DNA of 64,000 nucleotides from Eonycteris spelaea (taxonomy: Eukaryota > Chordata > Mammalia > Chiroptera > Pteropodidae). The notes below the pieces were generated by a model. The model had not been told where the DNA came from, ran no database searches, and saw nothing but the letters and a program-made list of their open reading frames with translations. The translations under genes were made by a program, and so were the position numbers. How positions within the stretch are numbered: position 1 is the first letter of the stretch; each line of letters starts with the position of its first letter. The stretch is taken from NCBI GenBank assembly GCA_003508835.1, contig PUFA01000210.1:438501-502500 (forward strand). Reading direction: 5' to 3'. This document shows, in pieces, positions 1 through 16,725 of the stretch.

Positions 1-993
1 AGATTTTACTTGGCCTGGGATCTCAGGCAGGTATAAAGTTATATCTAATCCTGGCAATATACATTCCCCATTAGCTTTGGGGAAAGGGCTACAAAGATGA
101 AATAGATGACAAGAACCCAAATGGACCCTTTTGGTAATTAAATAAAGCACACAAGGGCCCCCAAATCCTGGAAGAAGAATCCAGAGATACATAGCAGCAG
201 GACAAACAGTACTTCCACACCCGTCTTCTAATACCTAAGTCATTTGAAATACAGAAATACTAGACTCAGAAAGCTGTGACCAAGAGTTTGAAGTGAGAGC
301 CAGTCATTCAGCTGGTGTGAATCACTTTATCAGAGCAGAGGGACATTGCCCGCAGAGGGTTCTGTGGCATGATACGCAGAGTTGTCAATAACCAACACCT
401 GGGTAAGTCTTCTAACTCATCACATTAAAACCACCTTTGGACCTTTGGTGTGTTCCCTTTCCAAATGATCCCAACCTTATAACTAAATATTTGATATGGT
501 ATCAAAAGGACCAAATTCTTTCATTTACTGGATAGCAGACGCCAAGGGCTTCTTTTCCCCAAATCTACTTTACTGACGTCTTGATTGAAATCTGGTCCAT
601 GCAGACCACTGTTACTATTTCAGACTGAATAAGACAGAAACAATTCAGAGGTAGGAATAAATTGCACTTGGCCCTCATCAGCTCATGACTCCCCAAAGTC
701 ACCAGTTCTCTCCCTTACTATTCTCTTTACAAAGCAGATGGAAAACCTGAGGTACAGGTGCTAGGAAGAGCAATGTCCCTCTTACACCAGTGAAATTCTT
801 ATCTCTGAAGAGACAATTTTGCAACCCTGTGTCTGGAAACCAGGACTCAAAGGAGTTATCTTAGCAATAAATGGATATTCCCCTGATCTTAAGGCATGGG
901 GGTGTCAGAACAAGGCTCCAAACAGTGCCTTTCTGCTCATGGATGACCTCAAAGTGAGGGGGAGAACAGGGTCTTGGTTTTCACAAATAGTGC
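1..993 (-). other. TMEM218: probable TMEM218 3' untranslated region and flank
   Basis: This stretch follows the stop codon in the direction of transcription and shows no other exon. No canonical AATAAA is present on the minus strand here. Weaker variants such as GATAAA near 326-331 occur, so the polyadenylation site is either non-canonical or lies outside the window. Confidence 0.55.
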
Positions 994-5640
<4,647 letters not shown>

Positions 5641-6009
5641 TCAGAGGCCTTAATAGGAATCACACATTTAGAATCAAATGTTTCTTTCTGGTGAGGATTA
5701 AAGGTTGCTTTCTGCTCCAAGTGGTCATTCAAATCTGGCATCTGAGTTCTAGTTTGTCTGCCCCAATCCTCAATAGAAACCTGAACTGTCCCTTGATATG
5801 AAATCCTACTGAAGGGCTGTAGAAGGCACCAGGCCCGAGAGGGCCACAGTCAATGTGGAAGTTGGAGCACTCAGGTTAGTCCACAGTATGAGCTTGACTC
5901 ACCAGGCAATCGCCAGACAGAAATGTCCCACTCTATTATTGAGTTTTTACTCACAAAAGGAAGCAAACTCATAAGTCCTTAAAGAAGAAGAGAAGGTGCA
6001 GGAGGGGAG

Positions 6010-6130
6010 CCATCACTATTTTTGAACATTCACTGTGTACTAAGTACCTTACAAATATATCTCATTTAATCATGGCAACAAGCGTCTGAGATAGGGATTA
6101 CGTCCATGTGATAGCAGAGGTAACCGAGGT
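6010..6130. repeat. MIR-like SINE fragment
   Basis: Phrases such as 'cattcactgtgtactaagta' and 'atctcatttaatcatggcaa' match the usual MIR/MIRb 5' region. It is short and diverged. Confidence 0.5.
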
Positions 6131-6135
6131 ATAAT

Positions 6136-6556
6136 GGGATGGCATGCAGTGACAGAAAGCCATGGTTCTCTCACAGTTCTGGGGGCCAGAAGTCTGAACT
6201 TGAGTGTCATCTTGGCCATACTCCCTCCAAAGGCTCTGGGAGAAGAGTTGTCCTGCCTCTTACAGATTTTGGTGGCTCCTCACAATCCTTGGCCTGTGAC
6301 ATCCCTCCAATCTCTGCGCCCATGTTCACAGGGCGTCTCCTCTGTGTCTCTGACTTTCTCTCTTGTCTTTTATGAGATCACTTGTAGTTGAATTTAGAGC
6401 CCACCCAAATAATCCCGTATGATCTTATCTCAACATCTTAACTTAATTACATCTGAAAACACCCCCTTTTCCAAATAAGATCACATTCATAGGTTATGGG
6501 GGTTAGGATGTAGACATGTTTTGGGGGGGGGAGCACCATTTGACCCATTATAGGAC
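6136..6556 (-). mobile_element. MLT1-like LTR, antisense
   Basis: Read on plus it shows the reversed MaLR order: 'cacagttctgggggccagaa', 'tcttaacttaattacatctg', 'ccaaataagatcacattca' and 'ggttatgggggttagga', then a G run and 'tttgacccattat'. It lies in the 5' intron of TMEM218. Confidence 0.65.
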
Positions 6557-7049
6557 CGCCCCTGGTTTTCCCTTGCAGTATCAGAGACAAGTCTAAAGCA
6601 AACACATTTTTTTCTTCAGGTTAATAGTTTTCTTCACTCTGATGGTTTAACCCCCATGAAAATTATTATCTATGAAAAGTTCTGTTTTAAAGGTTTTGGA
6701 AAGGAAACTCGAAGCACGAACTCCTAAAAACAAGCAAACATTTGTTCCCTCGGCATTTTTTTGTGTGCCTACCGTGTACAGCATTGTGCTGTGGGCTGGG
6801 GTCTCTAGGTAACTAAGACATATCCTCTGACAGAAGCAGCTTAAGGCCTACTGGGGAACACTGTCATGTAAACAACTATCCATATCACATTCTGAAAAGT
6901 AGAACACAAAGTACATTGTGAACTGAGACAGTGAGGAGGCAGCTTCGCACAGCCCATGCGGGGAAGAGTCTGTGTGGCAAGACAGAGTCAAGGGAAAGGG
7001 GCCGAGAGGAGGCAGCAGGAGGCGCGGCTCCCACTTGCCTTGCAAATCT

Positions 7050-7500
7050 TACTGGGGCACACTCGCCCCTCATTAGAGCATGTGGGTGCCACCTCATTAA
7101 CCCTAACATGCCAAGTGTTTCCCACCTCTGGATCCTTGAACTTGCTGTTTCCACTGCCTGGAATTAACCCCTGGCCCAAGCAAGCCCTCCCCTATCTGCT
7201 GGGCTGGCCTCTCAACCTTCTGATCCCAGCTTTAAATGCAGCCTCCTTAGAGAGATCCCTGACTCTGCCCTCGCTAAAGAAATCTCCAAAACGATTGCTC
7301 CCCACCATGCTCTCTCCTTCAGAGCACGTGTCACAAACTGTAGTTCACATTTTTATTTATTGCTTACAGGTTCATTTTCTGTCTCTCCAAGTAGAATAGA
7401 AAATTCCGTGAGGACAGACTTTATATCTTGCTCACCACAGTATCCCCACTTCTTACCAGAGATTATAATCAATAAATATTTGTTGGATAAATAAATGAAG
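7050..7500 (+). repeat. L2 LINE 3' end
   Basis: The 3' end of L2 is recognisable from 'cttgctgtttccactgcctg' through 'agagatccctgactctgccc' to the terminal 'tcaataaatatttgttggat'. It is 5'-truncated and non-coding. Confidence 0.75.
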
Positions 7501-8139
7501 CAGTACTAACAAGTCCATGAAAATCAAATGCATGAGTGACGGGATCATATCTCGTTTTACAAAGACGACCGAGGCTTCAGGTAAACATGCTGGACAGCAC
7601 TAATGAGGGAAGTTCTTTACACGACAGCGGACACAGAAAAATGCTTAACAAAACAGAACAAAAAGAATTTAACACACAGTGGAGCTTGAAAGCAATAAAG
7701 AAAAGCCTGTACATGCTACACACAACAGTGTAACTCAAAGCCCGAGTGGTGAGCAGGAGCAGAGTCCAAAGGTCCACTGGACCTGATACAGCCCTTAGGA
7801 GCTGTCCCTCCTGGACAGATGAGGTCTCAGACCCATGATCCAGAGAACTACAACTAAGAACATGGCATAACGGTAGGCCCTGAAAGGGCTCACCTATCTA
7901 TGACTCAAAATATTGCTGCTGACTTAGTTGGAAGAAAGCTGGCCAAGTACTTCAGGCCATGGGTGAAAAAAGAATAATCCCAGAGAAATCTGAATCCCAA
8001 CCCTATATTACATGCAGGTGTGGGGTTCAAATCACAGGACCAATATGATATGGAATCCCAAGTAATAAGATTAACATGAAAACTAGACTAAAAGTGAGAA
8101 GCCCAAAGTATGCCAGCAGAGACAAACTAATACCCCTCT

Positions 8140-9320
8140 GTAGGGGAGTTACTAAGGTCAGCATGAAGGTTCCCACAAGAATGAGTGTCAAATAAAGATG
8201 TTTTCAGACATAAGAAGGCTGAAATGGAATTCTCTCTCATAGATACACTTCAGCAAGAAGAGAATGAACCAAGAAAGGTGTGAGATGTAAGGAGGGATGG
8301 TGAGAAAAATACTGAAAATATCGACAGTAAAACTTTCTTTAATGAGAAATAATGACTAAATTTTTTTAGTGAAAAACAAGAACTAAAATATTTATCAACA
8401 GTTATATGGAAGATGAGAAAGGACAATTCCAAGTTAAATCATTATTGACCTCGGTTATTATTTTGCTCTGAAGGAGGTGAGGGTTAATGATACCTGTAGG
8501 CTGTGTAAACTAAATATGCTTGTTTAAAAAAATAGTAAACACCAAAGATGGTAAATCTAATGTTAAGTGTTTATTACAACAATTAAAAAATAAGCAAAAC
8601 TAAAAAATAATCTGGGGAAGTAATATTGTATCAAGCAGAATAGTATGCAAAGATTTGAAAAATATTCATATAGTCAGTCACGAAAGGAATAATTTAACAA
8701 AAAGATACAACTTGAAACAAATAGGAACCTAAAACAAACCCTCAAATATATAAAGACAAAAATCAAAAGAATCATTGCAATAAATGAACAAACCCACAAA
8801 TTTAGTGGAAGATTTTAATCTCTCTCTCAGAAACTGATAGAGCAGATTAAAAACAAGAATATTTGCCAAAAAAGATATATAAATGGCCAATAAACATGTG
8901 AAAGGTGTTCTCCTTTATTAGTCATCAGGAAATTACAAATGGAAACTAAAATGCAGTACCTCTAGACACCCACCAGAATGGCTAAACACCCAGCAACGTG
9001 GATGTTTTGCAAATATTGACGAAAAAAGCTAGAGGCAAAAGTTTGTACTTTGTAATTCCATATATATAATGTCTAAAAACACGTCAAACTAACTTTGGGG
9101 TTGTAAGTCAAAAGCATGGTTCACGTGTACAAAGTAATGAGTGGAGGGGGCATGAAGAAGATTCTGGGGTGTTTATGAAAGTTTGTTCTGGGTCTGGGCG
9201 TCGGTTACATGGCTTCATTACTTTTGTTACATTGCATTTAGCTTTGTATACTTCTGATTTGTATACTTTTCTGTATGTGTGTTACATTTCACTAAAATGT
9301 TTATATTAAAAAGTTTAAAG
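8140..9320 (+). repeat. L1 (L1M-type) fragment, sense
   Basis: Decayed ORF2 landmarks appear in order: 'tttcagacataagaaggctg', then 'ggccaataaacatgtgaaag' and 'cacccaccagaatggctaaa', then an L1-type 3' end with 'tgtgttacatttcacta'. Many stops interrupt it. Confidence 0.6.
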
Positions 9321-9479
9321 AGTCTGAAGTGATCTATCGGCCAAATGTAATATATGAACTTTGGTCTTGATTCAAACAAAACCAACTGTAAAAAAACCCC
9401 ACAACTTTTAATGAGATGGCTAGAGAAATCTGAACAGTACAGTATCTAGATATTTGAGGATATTAAAAAAAGTTATTTT

Positions 9480-9755
9480 TTTAAGTTAAAAATGTTTTAT
9501 TGTAATGTGATGGTGTTGTGGTTATACTGCTAAAAGATTGATATACACCATATGTACATACACATGACACAGATAATAGAAGATGATATCTACAACTTTT
9601 AATTATTTGGGGGAGATGAAATGAAGGGGGCCTAATATGAAACGAGATTGGTCATGAGTTAATTGTTGAAAATGGGTAATGAGTACATGAGTGTTTGTTA
9701 TACTTTTCGATACTTTTGAATATATTTGAAACTTTCATAATAAAAAGATGTGTGT
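9480..9755 (+). repeat. L1-type 3' end fragment
   Basis: It ends with the L1M-like 'gaaactttcataataaaaag'. Upstream, 'aattgttgaaaatgggtaat' matches the same 3' UTR type. Probably a separate copy from the one before it. Confidence 0.5.
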
Positions 9756-9929
9756 ATGAGCATGTATATATGTATAAGCAGGAATAAATCCAACAAAAGA
9801 TATGTAAGATTTTTATAGCAAAAATTATAAAACTTTCTTCAAAGATTTTTTTAAAAAAGGATGTGAATAGAAAAATAAAACAGATTGGAATAAATAACTC
9901 ATGTTCCTGGATAGGCTGGTTCAACTTTA

Positions 9930-10420
9930 ACAGATCTTAAATTTCCTTCATCTATCAATTCAATGAAATTCTAACCAAATATATTTTTGTGTGTGTGTGG
10001 AACTTGAAAACTGATCCTAAATTCATATGGAAGAGCAAAAGCCCAAGAATAGCAAAAACAATTTTGAGAACTAGGATGGAAACTTGCCTTTCTTGTTACC
10101 AACTGCCACAAGACAAATTATAAAACCAAGGTAATTAAAACAGTGTGATTGTGGCATAAAGACACATGGACCAGTGGAATAAAATAGAGAACCCAGAAAC
10201 AGATCCATGCATTTATGAGAGCTTTGCACAGAACAGGACTGGCTTTGTGATTCAGTGGATTTCATAGATAGAACTGGGACGAATGATAATCCAATCAGAA
10301 AATAATACAATTACATCTCTACTTTATATCACACAGAGAAGCCAATTTTAAATGGAAAGTAATTCATAATAAAACAGCATATGTTTAAATATACAAATGT
10401 TCAGGCTGACTACACTAGAA
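9930..10420 (+). repeat. L1 ORF2 fragment, sense
   Basis: The ORF2 distal region is clear: 'ttcatatggaagagcaaaag', 'gtgattgtggcataaagaca', 'gaataaaatagagaacccag' and 'acagatccatgcattta'. It is inactive by stops and small indels. Confidence 0.7.
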
Positions 10421-10754
10421 TACATAATGAAGTACAGCAGTCAGATGCTTGCACCTAAACTTAGAATCGCCATGAACGCAAAAGCTACAAATGCAGGCTG
10501 ATGCAGGTGTGTTGTATGGCAACTCAAATACCACGAGCTGGGCTGCCTTCAGTTATGCGATTTTTCTAGAGTGACGAACAACTCTTGTTAAAGTTCCAAA
10601 CCACAAATAAGTATAATTTCCCCTTGATTTACATTAGAGTTGCATTCCTGGAAATTTTACTACATTAAACTGTGCCAAAAAATACAGTATGTTTATATAA
10701 AAAATAAAGTTAGATTCTAGGCTCGGATTATAAATGAGTATCCTGTTGGACACT

Positions 10755-10946
10755 CAAAACCTGCACAGGATGTAGGACAGTTCTTCACTGTGAGGGACTG
10801 TCCATGCACTGCAAAACATCTAGCATCCCAGCCCTGTTCTGTAAACCCCATTGTGCCTCCCAAATCACAATAACCGAATATGCCCTCGTGAATTCCAAAA
10901 TGACCAAGGGGCACTACTGCCCCTTTGGAGAACCATTGTTTTAGAA
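10755..10946 (-). mobile_element. MER20-like hAT fragment
   Basis: The plus strand reads like reversed MER20: 'aaaacatctagcatcccagc' and 'ggggcactactgcccctttg', ending 'ggagaaccattgtttta'. It separates two L1 pieces. Its ends are eroded compared with the copy at 27,221. Confidence 0.55.
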
Positions 10947-10949
10947 AAA

Positions 10950-11401
10950 CTCTTGCATGAAGAGACATGTACAAGGATGTTCATTTATATAAGAAAACAC
11001 TGAAAAAAACCTAACTGTCCATCAATAAGGGAATTGATACAATATTACATACTCATAACAAACACTTAAAATGAATGAACTTGGTCTATCTGTATTGATA
11101 TAGATATATCTCAGAAATAATGCTGAGTGACAAAATCAAGCTGCAAAATGAAGCCCATGGTATGATACTACTTGTATTTTTAAAATAGAAAAAAACCTAA
11201 ATAGCAATATATAGTGTATGGTGTACACATATACAGTGAAAGTATAAAAACGTGGCCATAAATGAGACATAATAATTTCAAAAGTGTGTTTGCTTCTGGG
11301 AGGAGGAAGGAAGGGGCATAGGAACAGGAAAGAGAACAAAAGGTACCTGAACCTAACCTGTGGTGTTTTATTTCTTAAAAAAAAAAAAAAAAAAAAAAAA
11401 A
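10950..11401 (+). repeat. L1M-type 3' end with 25-nt poly(A)
   Basis: Landmarks are 'acatgtacaaggatgttcat', 'taactgtccatcaataaggg', 'tgctgagtgacaaaatcaag' and 'cttctgggaggagg'. The run of A from 11,377 to 11,401 is the tail. With the pieces upstream it forms about 3 kb of same-strand L1 debris. Confidence 0.7.
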
Positions 11402-12990
11402 CTTAAGCAGATGCGCCAAAATGTTAATGTTTGCTAACCTAGTTGGTAGGGCATAGGTATCTGTTATACTACCCCATATAATATTAACTATTTTTTAAAA
11501 GTTCAGATAATTCTTAATTTTTAAAAAGGTAACTCATAGCAGGGTTCGTATGAATTGAGATCAGAGAACAGAGATTGGTGACCAATTGGGATGCTATTGC
11601 AATTTTCCAGATAAGAGATGTTGAATTCCGTCTTAGCTGTGGGGATGGAAAGGAATATAAGGAAGTGTTAGGAATGACGCAGGTTTCCCATCTGGTTGAC
11701 TGAGCTGATGGCACTGCCCTTAACAAGATAACTGGTTAAGTTTAATTGCTGCTGTTTTGGATTATCACACAAATCACCTGTAAGACGCAGACCAACTATA
11801 ACACCGAGAATACAGGGCAAATGACAGTTGGAGCTGGGATCACTAGAACTATTGCCCATCAACCACCCACAGAAGCATAAAAGTTCATGCGACACTGGGT
11901 TCAGTATATGGTATGTATTTAAAATAATGAGATATCCCCCCAAGCTCTGATAAGAATGCGGTTCATCACTTTATAACCAAACCATACATTTTCTCAGTAA
12001 GAGTGAAAGGAAGGGCTGGATATAGCATAGAGTGCTGTTGTGGGGAAGGAGTGAAAATCTAGTCATTTTATCTTGTTAATTCAGTGTGCTTTTAATGTGA
12101 ATAATACTCATGCTTATTTTCCACACTGGAATAGGTAAATATTGAGTTAAATTTGATTAAAATTTAAAATAAAACAACTCGTTTTTATTTAATATCCAGG
12201 GCTTTTATAAACCTTTGAGAACTGATAGTCTAGCCAATCTGGTTCCAGAGTAAGTCCTTTAACTGAATGTCTGTGGCATTTAAAGCAGGTGGATTGAAGT
12301 TGAAATAAAATAATCTGTCTAAATTTGAACACCAAGAAGAGCAACTACAGGGCCAACTTTTCCCCTTAGTACTCATGCTGTGAGCTCTTTCTTTGGAAAG
12401 AGTTTACCCAAAACTCTTCTGTAGTGCGTTCTTCATTTAACAGTTGGATGTAGGTACTTTTCACTAGCTCTCAGAGAAAACTGATAGTACATACATCAAG
12501 GTGACTGAGCATTGCACACCTACATGGCCTATTGTTTTGACAATGCACTGCTCACCAGTGGATCACATGTGAGAATACTACTGGCCATTACACAATGACT
12601 TACTGTCAAGTATAAGGTGGATTTCCTATAGGGTAATGTGGCCCTCGTGCTGCTATGGTGGGGGACAGATAACTCACCCACTCCCCGATTTTCACAGACT
12701 CAAGCCCATGAAGGCAGCAGAAAACAGTGGGTTACAAGAGTGAAATACCTTCTGGAGAATTCTTTTTCATTTTCCTTTACGGCTGTTCCAAATCTTCAAA
12801 AATAATTGGGGGGGGGGGTGGGTGCTTAATGCTTTATTTTTCTGCTTTAACCACTTCACTATAGGGCAACACCTCTACCTTTGTAATTAAGTAAAATGCA
12901 AGTTGGGTAAAAATCAATTGCCAAGTTAGCTAAATGCCATGGGTGTGGCATCATCTTTACCTGATAGAAAAGGGGATCAATGGATGCAGA
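11402..12990. other. unique AT-rich sequence before the CpG island
   Basis: No exon, RNA gene or clear repeat was recognised. A G run of about 11 sits near 12,808-12,818. Confidence 0.4.
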
Positions 12991-13621
12991 CCACAACCTT
13001 CCCCCCTTTTTCCTGGGCAGTGCTGGCACGTGGCAGTGCCAGGCGACGCCTGTCTGTCATTACATCGCCCAGGAACAGGCACTTAGAGTTGCAGAGCGGA
13101 CACATCACTCACTGGGACTCTGGCCTCTCTCTTCTGGGCCTGTGCTGATTCTGTCCAGCGACAGGAGAATACGGCCTGAGTCTCACCTTCCTCCTCCGCA
13201 CCCCGCAACCCCGCGTCTCACCTTCCCGCCCACCCGCCGGTTTCAACATCCCCCGCCCCCGCCCCGGCTCCCCGGTCCTCCCTCCCTTCCTGTCCCTGAC
13301 CCCGCCGCCGGGTATCACTTTTACAATGTTAGTCTGTTATCCCCGGGTACCTGGGACAGAACTTGAGGTTTGAGTCATAAGGTATTGAGTCAGATGCTAA
13401 CATTTTACTTTCTTAGAAATATGAAAAATAAAACATTCCTCCTTCTCTCTGCTTGCAATTAAATATTTACTGGCCACCGGGTCCGGATGGGCGGTCAGGG
13501 TGGTCTGACATCAGCGTCCCGCCCCTTCCAGCCTCCTTGGCCTCACTCAAGCCCCTTCGGCCCCAGCCTCAGCCATTCTCCGCTCCACCATCCTCTCTCC
13601 GCGGGTGGCCCCATTTCTCAC

Positions 13622-13775
13622 CTCCAACCTCCCCGGCCTCCCCTCTGGAACCCCTACTCACACCCCCAGTCCAGCGGGTTCCAGCCCATGGAGGCTTTGG
13701 TCTACTCAGGACGAATCACAAGTGGGCTTTCATCCAGGCGGTCCCAGATTCGCTAATCAGCGCCGCTCTTTCAAC
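13622..13775 (-). other. TMEM218: candidate TMEM218 first (noncoding) exon
   Basis: Start is a guess from the AT-rich element and the CCAAT boxes; the end is set by the donor GAG|GTGAGA (GT at 13,621-13,620). A second possible donor GGT|GTGAGT gives an exon end at 13,662. No open frame here joins the TMEM218 ATG, which fits a 5' untranslated exon. Confidence 0.35.
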
Positions 13776-13864
13776 GCCCAGCTCCCCCTTATTTGCCTAC
13801 GCCCGCCACGGCCTAGGGCCGCGCCGAGTGGTGGGTGGGCACATCGTACTCGTTACGCCCTCCG

Positions 13865-13990
13865 ATTGGCCAGGGCCGTTCGGTCCTGGCTCCAGCCTAA
13901 AGCTCGATTGGATAGAGGCAGTCCCAGCTCCGCGCACGCCCCACTCATTGTCAATCACACCATCCCTTAGGTAACCCGCAGGACCATTGG
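13865..13990 (-). promoter_or_regulatory. three CCAAT boxes (NF-Y type)
   Basis: ATTGG on the plus strand occurs at 13,865-13,869, 13,907-13,911 and 13,986-13,990, so all three CCAAT motifs read toward TMEM218. The first and third have strong NF-Y flanks (GCCAATCGG, ACCAATGG). Repeated same-orientation CCAAT boxes near a start site are typical of TATA-poor promoters. Confidence 0.6.
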
Positions 13991-14052
13991 TCAGTCTAGC
14001 CAGAGGGCGGGATGTAGGGCGGAAACGAGCTGCTTTTCCGGCCTCCGTCGCC

Positions 14053-14066
14053 GTTACTATGGAGAT
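14053..14066 (-). promoter_or_regulatory. X-box (RFX-family binding site)
   Basis: The minus strand reads ATCTCCATAGTAAC and fits the ciliary X-box consensus RYYNYYWWRRNRAC at all 14 positions. RFX factors drive many ciliary genes through such sites close to the promoter. It lies 62 bp from the nearest CCAAT box, with which NF-Y could cooperate. Confidence 0.65.
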
Positions 14067-14110
14067 TTCATTGCTGGGCCGGGCCGTGGAGGTTCTTGGC
14101 ACTCCGTTTC

Positions 14111-16405
14111 CCCACCTGTAAATGGGAAGATAGGTATAGCAGTCTGGATATTAATGCGGGTTCAGGGGTTTGATGAGCATCTCAGTCCCCGACCCACTGG
14201 CGCTGGTGGGCAAGTCAGATGAGGCCTTGGAGAGGGGGCAAGCCAGATAACATCAAGTTGTTTTTTTTTTTTTACCTCGCCTTGTTTTATGTGGCCTTCT
14301 GCTTACGTTACCTTATGGCACAGACAGTGGCAAGGCTCATTCTACTCACAAGACAGAACTGGGAATAGAGGCAAGGGTCAATCAAGTGAGTCTGTAGCCA
14401 CACAGCCAGGCACCTGGAATGGGAGCTGCTGCATGCTTTTAGCAAAGTGCTCCAAATGCGAACTAAAACTTGCCATGATTTTGTTCTGAGGCTATAGCCT
14501 GTCAGACCAAAAGATCCATAAATCAGGCCAACCCAAGGAAGTAGGACAGAGGATGCATGCTCCATTGTTGAATCAGGAAGGGAAAACAGACAAAAAAACA
14601 ATACCAAATTTGAGAGCTGTGGTATTTGAACTTTTGACCTTAGACAACATTCTGAAACGTGAAGCGAACTAGTCAGCCCTGGAACACTGAATCTTTGATC
14701 TAGGGGATTCAACTGCTGAATTATAGCTTTATAGACGAAATGGAAGAAGACAGTTGAACTCCATTGAATGTATGCCTCAAATGTATTCTACTTTTAAGAT
14801 TTCATTTGCAGTCACGTGCTAACCAACGATTTCTTATGTGTTTAACGACTTGACCTTACTTGGCCCAGTGAGGAACTCTGTGGTTAAGAAAGCCATTATT
14901 GTAATTCATTTCATTAAAATTGACTGTTAACTGTAGCTAAGCACTGGTAGGGACTGCGAAGATACAAAAGAAATACCTGTAACTCTTGCCTTAATAGCCT
15001 GTGGTTTGCTAATATCAGCAGCATATAAAACAATTAGGAAACGTTTTAAAGTGAGTTATAATAGTGGGGCAAATGTATAGTTAATAGCCCCAAAAATAAA
15101 ATACTTCATATTTGCAGAGTATTTTGTAGTTTCCAGAGAACTTCTTCACTTGTATTATTTGGGAGAAATATTGTTTTGGCTGGTGTTAATGTGGATCTTC
15201 ATAGCAGAGCTAGAACTAAAATGGAATGGGACAGGTGGAACAGAGATGGAAGGGAATCCAGGAAGAGAAAATCGTTTGGACAAGAGGCTCACACAAGAAT
15301 GAGCACTGAGTATCTGGGAAATAATGTGGAGACAGGTCCAAGCCAGAGTTGAGACAAATAATGGAAAGTAACATTGGGTAGACCAACTGGTCAGAACTAG
15401 TTCTGAGTCCTTAATGTGTTGGGGAAAAGTGTTCAAGAGTTTGAGTTTGGGAAAGTTAATCTTCTTATACTTCTAATGGTCCACCTGACTTTTGTTAAAT
15501 TATGAATTAAAAATAGGGCATGAGTGAGGAGACACTCCAAACTTCTTAAATCTTCATGACTGGATATAACATTTTAGGTTTTCTCATAAGAATGGATCCT
15601 CTGCCCAAGAACCATATCTATCTCACCCTTTAACTGGGAGAAATTATTAATTTTCTGATTAAATAATGGTATCCTACCCTCTCATTGAAATTGAAAAGTG
15701 CTGTCATCATAGTACTCCATCTTTTGCATCTCTTAATCAAAATTCACTCTAAAGAAGATTACTTGATTATCCAATCTTTCTCTTTTTAAAAATTGTCTTC
15801 TGTATGTGTATTACACAGTGCCTCTCCACGTCGCTTCACATCTCTGCTATATATGTATCACTCATAGTGTACTTGTTCCATGCACACATGTGCCATATAG
15901 GTGTGCATATCATTTTGTTTAAATACAATTTTCTTTTCTCCTAAACAAACAAAAAAGTCCAAGCAACAACCACAATAAATACCAATGTCTAATTTATTCT
16001 TTCTCAAATGTATAAAATCATTGTTGTGCTGCCTGATAGGGTAGCAAAAAGAGGTCATTAGGGTTATGGAGTACAAGAAATGATTTCAGAGAAGACAAAG
16101 TTTTCTTGTTCATTTATGGTTATTGAAACTTTCTGACAGGGAGCCCTGAATTTTTTGGATACATTTTCTTATGTGTGATTCTTTTAGCATTTCTGCGGGT
16201 CTGAAAATGTACCAAAAACTTAGGTAATTGTTGGTTGTTTGCTGAGACTCAAAAGCTACCATCGTTCTGTTCTTCTAAATTGAGAAATCAGGTAAATAAA
16301 ACATTTCTGCAGTTATATTGTCAGTAGTTAAACCCAAGTTACCGATCTTCCAAGGTCACCCAGAATTACCACCATGATTTTCCAGATTATAATATTTACC
16401 TTATG
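14111..16405. other. intergenic sequence, no gene seen
   Basis: Mostly unique AT-rich DNA between the TMEM218 island and the hAT element. A T run of 12 lies near 14,260. No splice-supported exon was found. Confidence 0.4.
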
Positions 16406-16413
16406 CTATAGAC

Positions 16414-16725
16414 CAGGGGTCAGCAAACTATGGCCTGTGGGCCCAGTCTGTCCTGCCATCTATTTTGTGAATGCCCTGCAAGCTAAGAATAATTTTTACA
16501 TTTTTAAATGGTTAGAAAAAGTCAAAAGAAGAAAAGTGTGAAATTCAAATCTCAGTGTCCATAAATAAAGTTTTGCTGGAGCACAGGCATGCTTATTCAT
16601 TTACATGTTGTCTGTGATAGCTTTCGCTTTGCAACAGCAGAGTGGAATAGTAAATACAGAAACTGTATGGGTCATAACCCTAAAATACTTACTATTGGGC
16701 CTTTAAGAAAAAGTTCTGATCCTTT
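16414..16725. mobile_element. hAT-type non-autonomous DNA transposon
   Basis: The left end is 'caggggtcagcaaactatgg' and the right end is the decayed inverse 'aaaaagttctgatccttt'. Between them are 'aataaagttttgctggagca' and 'taaaatacttactattgggc', typical of a common mammalian hAT MITE. The flanks ctatagac and ctatctca agree in only part, so the 8-bp target duplication has decayed. Exact family name is uncertain. Confidence 0.7.

Larger units (their letters stand above)
13000..14110 (-). promoter_or_regulatory. TMEM218: CpG island, probable TMEM218 promoter
   Basis: CpG dinucleotides and GC-rich runs are dense here against an AT-rich background. Within it, on the minus strand and in order toward TMEM218, are an X-box (14,066-14,053), three CCAAT boxes (13,990, 13,911, 13,869) and an AT-rich GCAAATAAGG element near 13,797-13,788. 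This suggests transcription starts near 13,750-13,780. A good donor GAG|GTGAGA follows, with the exon ending at 13,622. A divergent noncoding transcript toward the plus strand is possible. I infer TMEM218 because its first coding exon needs an upstream noncoding exon and no closer island exists. Confidence 0.75.

Noticed and set aside
8140..11401. An active L1 element
   Set aside because: The pieces are truncated, carry many stops and are broken by a MER20 insertion.
13453..14102. Open frames of 100-173 codons in the TMEM218 island
   Set aside because: Several frames and both strands are open at once, as expected for a CpG island. Promoter motifs overlap them.
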